The notes below the pieces were generated by a model that saw nothing but the letters and a program-made list of their open reading frames with translations, was not told the DNA's origin and did not search any database. A program made the position numbers and the translations under genes. Shown piece after piece: positions 59,781-64,000 of a stretch of 64,000 nt of DNA (positions are counted from its first letter, which is position 1; each line of letters begins with the position of its first letter). The stretch is taken from assembly GCF_014650995.1 (NCBI RefSeq), contig NZ_BMWA01000004.1, positions 124,001 to 188,000 on the forward strand, read 5' to 3'. The DNA is from Streptomyces viridiviolaceus (GTDB lineage: Bacteria; Actinomycetota; Actinomycetes; Streptomycetales; Streptomycetaceae).

Positions 59781-60880
59781 GCGAGCGACGGAGGGGGTTG
59801 GGTCGCGGTCTTGGGGCATTGATCCCAGCAGCCCCGACGGAGAAGACGGTGGCCTCGGCGGCGCTGGGGAATGCGGGCACCCCTTCCCCTGCGACCGTGC
59901 CCGTCCCGGCGGGCGACCGCGGGGTGGCCGCGGCGAAGGTGGCCACGCTGCCGTCTGTTTCACGTGAAACAGAGAGCGCGATCGCACCGGGTGCTGCGGG
60001 AGCCCCTGCGGCTCCCATGGGGGCGTACTTCGCGGAGATCCCCCTCGGCGACATCAAGCCGAACCCGCGGCAGCCGCGTGAGGTCTTCGACGAGGACGCC
60101 CTCGCCGAGCTCATCACCTCCATCAAGGAGGTCGGTCTCCTGCAGCCGGTCGTCGTTCGGCAGACGGGCCCGTCTCGCTACGAGCTCATCATGGGCGAGC
60201 GACGTTGGAGGGCCTGCCAAGAGGCGGGTCTGGAGGTCATCCCGGCGATCGTGCGGGCCACGGAGGACGAAAAGCTCCTCCTGGACGCCCTTCTGGAGAA
60301 CCTGCACCGTGCTCAGCTGAACCCTCTGGAAGAGGCCGCCGCCTACGACCAGCTGCTGAAGGACTTCAACTGCACGCACGACCAGCTGGCGGACCGCATC
60401 GGGCGTTCCCGGCCGCAGGTGTCCAACACCCTGCGCCTGCTGAAGCTGTCCTCGGCGGTCAAGAAGCGCGTCGCCGCCGGGGTGCTCTCCGCAGGCCATG
60501 CTCGTGTACTGCTCTCCGTGGAGGACTCGGAGGAGCAGGACCGGCTGGCGCATCGGATCGTGGCCGAGGGGCTGTCGGTGCGGGCCGTCGAGGAGATCGT
60601 GACCCTGATGGGTTCCCGTCCGCAGAAGGCGGGGCGTGCCAAGGGTCCGCGGGCCGGGGCGCGGGTGTCCCCGGCTCTGTCCGACCTTGCCACCCGGCTC
60701 TCGGACCGTTTCGAGACGCGGGTGAAGGTCGACCTGGGGCAGAAGAAGGGCAAGATCACCGTCGAGTTCGCCTCCATGGAGGACCTCGAACGCATCCTCG
60801 GCACCCTTGCTCCCGGCGAGGGGCCCGTGATGCAGAAGAGCCTGTTGGAGGGTGACGCGGAAGAGGAATCCGACTCCTGA
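59777..60880 (+). CDS. parB: ParB chromosome-partitioning protein
   Basis: 367 aa. N-terminal [14 protein letters not shown] (ParA contact), CTPase domain with [18 protein letters not shown]-like LQPVVVRQ and the GERRWRA motif, then a helix-turn-helix that reads parS ([21 protein letters not shown]), and a C-terminal dimer domain ([20 protein letters not shown]). It loads at parS and forms clamp-like spreading complexes around oriC. GTG start overlaps the parA stop by four bases. Confidence 0.96.
   Translation: MSERRRGLGRGLGALIPAAPTEKTVASAALGNAGTPSPATVPVPAGDRGVAAAKVATLPSVSRETESAIAPGAAGAPAAPMGAYFAEIPLGDIKPNPRQPREVFDEDALAELITSIKEVGLLQPVVVRQTGPSRYELIMGERRWRACQEAGLEVIPAIVRATEDEKLLLDALLENLHRAQLNPLEEAAAYDQLLKDFNCTHDQLADRIGRSRPQVSNTLRLLKLSSAVKKRVAAGVLSAGHARVLLSVEDSEEQDRLAHRIVAEGLSVRAVEEIVTLMGSRPQKAGRAKGPRAGARVSPALSDLATRLSDRFETRVKVDLGQKKGKITVEFASMEDLERILGTLAPGEGPVMQKSLLEGDAEEESDS
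59957..59970. promoter_or_regulatory. parS: parS site 3, inside parB
   Basis: GTTTCACGTGAAAC, perfect, in the linker between the ParB N-terminal ParA-binding peptide and the CTPase domain; it encodes VSRET, as in parA. Confidence 0.93.
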
Positions 60881-60925
60881 GCCCCGGGCAGGGCAGCGTT
60901 CGATGCTGCTCCAGCTGCCGGCGGG

Positions 60926-60972
60926 GGGCGGGTCGTGACCGGTGCGTACCGGAACACGGCCCGCCCTTTGCT
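60926..60972 (+). terminator. Terminator after parB
   Basis: GGGCGGGTCGTG pairs with CACGGCCCGCCC (12 bp, one G-T pair), with a further ACCGGT/ACCGG pairing in the loop, followed by TTTGCTTT. It ends the parAB operon. Confidence 0.75.
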
Positions 60973-60990
60973 TTCTGTCGGTATCGGGGT

Positions 60991-61018
60991 CGATCGCATT
61001 GTGGATACGATGCGATCG
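60991..61018. promoter_or_regulatory. Inverted repeat upstream of the acetyltransferase
   Basis: CGATCGCAT and ATGCGATCG, perfect 9-base arms, around TGTGGATACG. The spacer contains TGTGGATAC (DnaA-box-like) and an overlapping TACGAT -10-like hexamer, so an operator over a promoter is plausible. Confidence 0.5.
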
Positions 61019-61065
61019 GGATGGCGCCATCACCTGGCAGTACCTCTGAGAGGAAGGCAGGGGCC

Positions 61066-61323
61066 ATGCGAACCATGAGCCGCACCGGGCTGGTGAGCGC
61101 AGGTTTGGGGCTGGGTGCGGTCGGTGGGTTCATCGGCAGTCTGCTCAGGGAACGGAGTGCTCTGACCGCCGCACGCGGTGCGGCGGGCGAAGGAAGCGAG
61201 GAACAGCTTTCATGGGGCGTCGGCTCGTACCGCTCACGCTGGACAATCTTCAGGACCTTCCCCAGCGCTGTCGCTCGTGTGTCTTCTGGGAGCTGGACCC
61301 CGTCAGCGGTGAAGCAGCGGTAA
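61066..61323 (+). CDS. Possible small membrane protein overlapping the acetyltransferase gene
   Basis: 85 aa. MRTMSRTGLVSAGLGLGAVG, then GFIGSLLRERSALTAARG gives a short glycine-rich hydrophobic helix. GGAAGGCAGGGG lies just before the ATG. The last third overlaps the GNAT gene in another frame, and its sequence there has no coding character. It may be leader DNA only. Confidence 0.25.
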   Translation: MRTMSRTGLVSAGLGLGAVGGFIGSLLRERSALTAARGAAGEGSEEQLSWGVGSYRSRWTIFRTFPSAVARVSSGSWTPSAVKQR

Positions 61324-61829
61324 GCGCGGGCACGGCCGCACTGGAGAAGGAATCCTGGATCTCGGCCGTCCTGCTGGACTGGGGATCGTGTGGACGGGTG
61401 GTCTACGTCGACGACGTTCCGGTGGGATTCGTGCTCTACGCGCCTCCCGCCTACGTTCCGCGCTCTACGGCGTTTCCCACCAGCCCTGTCTCACCCGATG
61501 CGGTGCAGCTGATGACCGCGTTCATCATGCCGGGCTACCAGGGCCAGGGGTTGGGCCGAGTGATGGTTCAGACGGTCGCCAAGGATCTGCTGCGGCGGGG
61601 CTTCAAGGCGATCGAGGCGTTCGGGGACGCCCGGTGGAAGGAACCCGCCTGCGTGCTGCCGGCGGATCATCTGCTGGCTGTGGGCTTCAAGACGGTCAGG
61701 CCGCATCCCAGCCATCCGCGGCTGCGGCTGGAGCTGCGTTCCACGCTCTCCTGGAAGGAAGACGTGGAGATGGCGCTCGACCGGCTCCTGGGGGCCGTGC
61801 AGAAGGAACCGGCGCTCAGGCCGCTGTGA
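61212..61829 (+). CDS. GNAT family N-acetyltransferase
   Basis: 205 aa. Acetyl-CoA-binding motif A is visible as LMTAFIMPGYQGQGLGRVMV followed by VAKDLLRRGFKAIEAFGDA; motif D-like GRVVYVDDVPVGFVLYAPPA precedes it. It contains a cysteine pair near the start (RCRSCVFWE). Substrate unknown. Convergent with trxA; it ends just before a terminator and a parS site. The orthologue sits in the same place after parB in other Streptomyces. Confidence 0.87.
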   Translation: MGRRLVPLTLDNLQDLPQRCRSCVFWELDPVSGEAAVSAGTAALEKESWISAVLLDWGSCGRVVYVDDVPVGFVLYAPPAYVPRSTAFPTSPVSPDAVQLMTAFIMPGYQGQGLGRVMVQTVAKDLLRRGFKAIEAFGDARWKEPACVLPADHLLAVGFKTVRPHPSHPRLRLELRSTLSWKEDVEMALDRLLGAVQKEPALRPL

Positions 61830-61856
61830 AGGGTGCGTGCTGAGGTTGCTGTCATG

Positions 61857-61890
61857 CGAATGGGCCAGCCCGTCCGGGCTGGCCCATTCG
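61857..61890. terminator. Bidirectional terminator between GNAT and trxA
   Basis: CGAATGGGCCAGCCCG pairs with its exact complement CGGGCTGGCCCATTCG (16 bp). It lies between convergent genes and one base from parS site 4. Confidence 0.85.
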
Positions 61891-61891
61891 T

Positions 61892-61905
61892 GTTTCACGT
61901 GAAAC
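61892..61905. promoter_or_regulatory. parS: parS site 4
   Basis: GTTTCACGTGAAAC, perfect, in the GNAT-trxA gap, directly behind the terminator and before the trxA stop codon. Confidence 0.93.
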
Positions 61906-61906
61906 G

Positions 61907-62239
61907 TCAGTCGGCGATGAAGTCCTCGAGGTCGCGAACGATCGCGGCCTTCGGCTTCGCGCCGACGATCGTCTTGGCGACCTCGCCGCCCTGGTAGACG
62001 TTCAGGGTCGGGATCGACATGACGCCGTACTTGGCGGCCGTACCCGGGTTCTCGTCGATGTTCAGCTTGACGACCTCGATCTTGTCGCCGTACTCGGAGG
62101 CGATCGCTTCGAGGGACGGGGCGATCTGGCGGCACGGACCGCACCAGGCGGCCCAGAAGTCCACCAGGACGGGCTTGTCGCTCTTGAGGACGTCCTGCTC
62201 GAAGGAGTCGTCGGTCACATTCTTCAGGGTGCCGGCCAC
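61907..62239 (-). CDS. trxA: Thioredoxin
   Basis: 110 aa. Classic active site WCGPC with cysteines 33 and 36 (VLVDFWAAWCGPCRQ), cis-proline in MSIPTLNVYQGGE. It reduces protein disulfides and is regenerated by TrxB, encoded 41 bases upstream on the same transcript. Confidence 0.97.
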   Translation of the reverse strand: MAGTLKNVTDDSFEQDVLKSDKPVLVDFWAAWCGPCRQIAPSLEAIASEYGDKIEVVKLNIDENPGTAAKYGVMSIPTLNVYQGGEVAKTIVGAKPKAAIVRDLEDFIAD

Positions 62240-62280
62240 GGCGGGCTCCTTAACTGGTTGGTGCGTGGGGCGGATGGGGG

Positions 62281-63249
62281 TCAGACGGTGGTCTTCTCGG
62301 GCTCGGCCTTGTCCTCGTCGCTGAGCGCCGCGAGGAAGCGCTCGGCGTCGAGAGCGGCGGAGCAGCCGGTGCCGGCCGCGGTGATCGCCTGGCGGTAGGT
62401 GTGGTCGACCACGTCACCGGCGGCGAAGACGCCGGTCAGGTTGGTGCGGGTCGAGGGCGCGTCGACCTTCAGGTAGCCCTCCGCGTCCAGGTCGAGCTGA
62501 CCCTTGAAGAGCTCCGTGCGCGGGTCGTGGCCGATGGCGATGAACAGACCGGTCACCGCGAGATCCGAGAGCTCACCCGTCTTGACGTTGCGCAGCTTCA
62601 GGCCCGAGAGCTTCTGGTCGCCCTGGACCTCGGCGACCTCGCTGTCCCAGACGAACGTGATCTTCGGGTCGGCGAAGGCACGCTCCTGCATCGCCTTGGA
62701 GGCGCGCAGGGTGTCGCGGCGGTGGACGATGGTCACCGACTTCGCGAAGCGCGACAGGAACGTCGCCTCCTCCATGGCGGTGTCACCGCCGCCGATCACG
62801 GCGATGTCCTGGTCCTTGAAGAAGAAGCCGTCGCAGGTCGCGCACCAGGAGACACCGCGGCCGGAGAGGAGGTCCTCGTTCGGCAGGCCGAGCTTGCGGT
62901 GCTGCGAACCGGTGGCGACGATGACGGCCTTCGCCCGGTGGACGGTCCCCGCGGTGTCCGTGACGGTCTTGATGTCACCGGCCAGGTCGACGGCGACGAC
63001 ATCGTCCGGGACGAGCTCGGCACCGAAGCGCTCGGCCTGGGCGCGCATGTTGTCCATGAGCTCGGGGCCCATGATGCCGTCCTGGAAGCCCGGGAAGTTC
63101 TCGACCTCGGTGGTGTTCATCAGCGCACCGCCCGCGGTGACGGCGCCCTCGAACACCAGCGGCTTCAGCGACGCGCGTGCGGTATAGAGCGCCGCCGTGT
63201 ACCCGGCGGGCCCGGAGCCGATGATGATCACGTTTCGGACGTCGCTCAC
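62281..63249 (-). CDS. trxB: Thioredoxin reductase
   Basis: 322 aa. FAD motif [16 protein letters not shown], redox-active CATC at 136-139 (VSWCATCDG), NADPH motif [15 protein letters not shown], and the C-terminal [20 protein letters not shown]. It uses NADPH to reduce thioredoxin. A sigma-R-type promoter (63321-63346) precedes it, and GAGGAA is the ribosome-binding site. In Streptomyces trxBA is a core disulfide-stress operon. Confidence 0.97.
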   Translation of the reverse strand: MSDVRNVIIIGSGPAGYTAALYTARASLKPLVFEGAVTAGGALMNTTEVENFPGFQDGIMGPELMDNMRAQAERFGAELVPDDVVAVDLAGDIKTVTDTAGTVHRAKAVIVATGSQHRKLGLPNEDLLSGRGVSWCATCDGFFFKDQDIAVIGGGDTAMEEATFLSRFAKSVTIVHRRDTLRASKAMQERAFADPKITFVWDSEVAEVQGDQKLSGLKLRNVKTGELSDLAVTGLFIAIGHDPRTELFKGQLDLDAEGYLKVDAPSTRTNLTGVFAAGDVVDHTYRQAITAAGTGCSAALDAERFLAALSDEDKAEPEKTTV

Positions 63250-63320
63250 GGCTTCATTCCTCGTCTCTGGACTGCGTCTTCAGGACCGGTGGGAGCTTTC
63301 TCGGAGCTCTCACCCCACCC

Positions 63321-63346
63321 AACGGATCCTAAGGGGCACGCATTCC
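63321..63346 (-). promoter_or_regulatory. Sigma-R-type promoter of trxBA
   Basis: Minus strand: GGAAT (63346-63342), exactly 18 bases, GTT (63323-63321), the sigma-R consensus for thiol-oxidative stress. It lies about 72 bases before the trxB start. Confidence 0.85.
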
Positions 63347-63376
63347 CGCGAAGAACAAGCGCCGGTGTCGCCCAGG

Positions 63377-64000
63377 TCAGGACCGGGCGTAGGTGTCCTT
63401 CAGGAGGACCTCGGCAGCGGTGGACGAGGCGTGGGACACACAGCTCGCCTCGACGATGTAGGCAGTGATCCTGCTGTCGTCGGAAGGATCGGGCAGCACC
63501 ACGAGCAGCGCTTCCCTGCCCTTGTAGACGCCCTCCTCCGTGGCGAGCGCCGCATCGTTGCGGCCGATGCCCTTCTGGATGCACTCGGGCACCGTGGGCT
63601 GCGTGAAGACCCGGTTCTCGGCGCCCCCCTCGGACTCCACGCCGAAGCTGTGCGGCGTTCGGGGCGTGCCCTGCTCCTCGGAGAGGAGAGTGGTCACCTG
63701 TTCCCGCAGCTCGCCCTCGGAGAAGGTGTCGGCAAGCGTCTGCTGTCCCTGCGCGGTGTCGTCGGGCGTGTTGCCGCCGGTGACGGAGGCCACGATCACG
63801 GAGCCGAGCCCCAGCGCGGCTGCAGCGACGACGGCCCCGAGAGCGGCGATCTTGCGGCGTCCGCTCCTCCTGCGGTTCTTGCGGCCCGGGCCGGTGGTGG
63901 AGGAGCGAGCGTGGCCGGCAGGACGGTCTGCCGGTGCCGATGTTTCACGTGAAACATCGGCGCTGCTGTCCCCGCCGGAGGGGACGGGGGATGCGTCGGC
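63377..64000 (-). CDS. Membrane protein, probable anti-sigma factor, partial
   Basis: The last 208 codons; the start lies beyond the right edge. A Ser/Ala/Pro-rich N-terminal part (DVSRETSAPADRPAGHARSS), a basic stretch GRKNRRRSGRRK, one membrane helix (IAALGAVVAAAALGLGSVIV), and an extracytoplasmic domain with two cysteines (VPECIQKG and EASCVSHA) ending LLKDTYARS. In mycobacteria the gene between trxB and sigM encodes the SigM anti-sigma factor, so that role is inferred from position. It carries parS site 5 in frame. Confidence 0.75.
   Translation of the reverse strand, partial: ADASPVPSGGDSSADVSRETSAPADRPAGHARSSTTGPGRKNRRRSGRRKIAALGAVVAAAALGLGSVIVASVTGGNTPDDTAQGQQTLADTFSEGELREQVTTLLSEEQGTPRTPHSFGVESEGGAENRVFTQPTVPECIQKGIGRNDAALATEEGVYKGREALLVVLPDPSDDSRITAYIVEASCVSHASSTAAEVLLKDTYARS
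63942..63955. promoter_or_regulatory. parS: parS site 5, inside the partial membrane-protein gene
   Basis: GTTTCACGTGAAAC, perfect (extended palindrome GATGTTTCACGTGAAACATC). In the minus frame it reads VSRET, in the disordered N-terminal part of the protein. Confidence 0.93.

Overview
The window is chromosomal DNA from a high-GC actinomycete, almost certainly a Streptomyces, and spans the replication origin. This rests on the gene order rnpA-rpmH-dnaA-oriC-dnaN-gnd-recF-DUF721-gyrB-gyrA, a dnaA with a very long Pro/Tyr/Gln-rich middle domain, parS sites of the form GTTTCACGTGAAAC around parAB, class E sortases, crgA, DLW-39 and DUF5324 genes, strong G/C third-position bias, and frequent GTG starts with four-base stop/start overlaps. 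The order resembles the S. coelicolor SCO3815-SCO3891 region as I remember it; no alignment was run.

Layout. 1-14 kb is catabolic: a branched-chain 2-oxoacid dehydrogenase operon (bkdABC, E2 cut by the left edge), a divergent Lrp regulator, a TetR regulator coupled to a 3-hydroxyacyl-CoA dehydrogenase, paaN, and the phenylacetyl-CoA epoxygenase operon paaABCDE. Three near-identical palindromes (ACCG-N2-CG-N2-CGGT type) in front of these units look like one shared TetR/PaaR operator. A coupled DUF5819-HTTM-TrmH operon sits inside the paa cluster. 14-18 kb holds a rhodanese, a J-domain-like protein, a DUF2252 protein, a secreted intradiol dioxygenase with a carbohydrate-binding tail, and tRNA-Leu(CAG).

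18-35 kb is the cell-envelope and division block also known from mycobacteria: fhaA-fhaB-pstP-rodA-pbpA-pknB, two class E sortases, pabA, a small membrane protein, DUF881, crgA, then a rhomboid protease, ppiA, DUF5324 and an isoprenyl transferase. An Mrr-like nuclease with a phage-regulator-like N-terminus is inserted, with its own terminators, between pknB and the sortases. A cluster of DnaA boxes lies between crgA and the rhomboid gene.

35-42 kb lies between tRNA-Ala(TGC) and tRNA-Ile(GAT): an HTH regulator, a second Ser/Thr kinase, a membrane protein, DLW-39, a small secreted protein, and a 0.7-kb scar bounded by tRNA-Ile and a decayed copy of its 3' half plus terminator, enclosing a frameshifted gene. 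This looks like a decayed integration site or an old tandem tRNA duplication.

42-64 kb is the replication core: DUF3566, gyrA, gyrB, DUF721, recF, gnd, dnaN, oriC (about 51.84-52.45 kb), dnaA, rpmH, rnpA, yidD, yidC, khpB/jag, rsmG, parA, parB, an acetyltransferase, trxA and trxB (behind an exact sigma-R-type promoter), and the 3' part of a membrane protein in the usual place of the SigM anti-sigma factor. Six parS or parS-like sites are present, at least three of them inside reading frames. Most of the window is conserved core; the novel-looking parts are the Mrr fusion, the tRNA-Ile scar, the shared TetR operator and the extra DnaA-box cluster.
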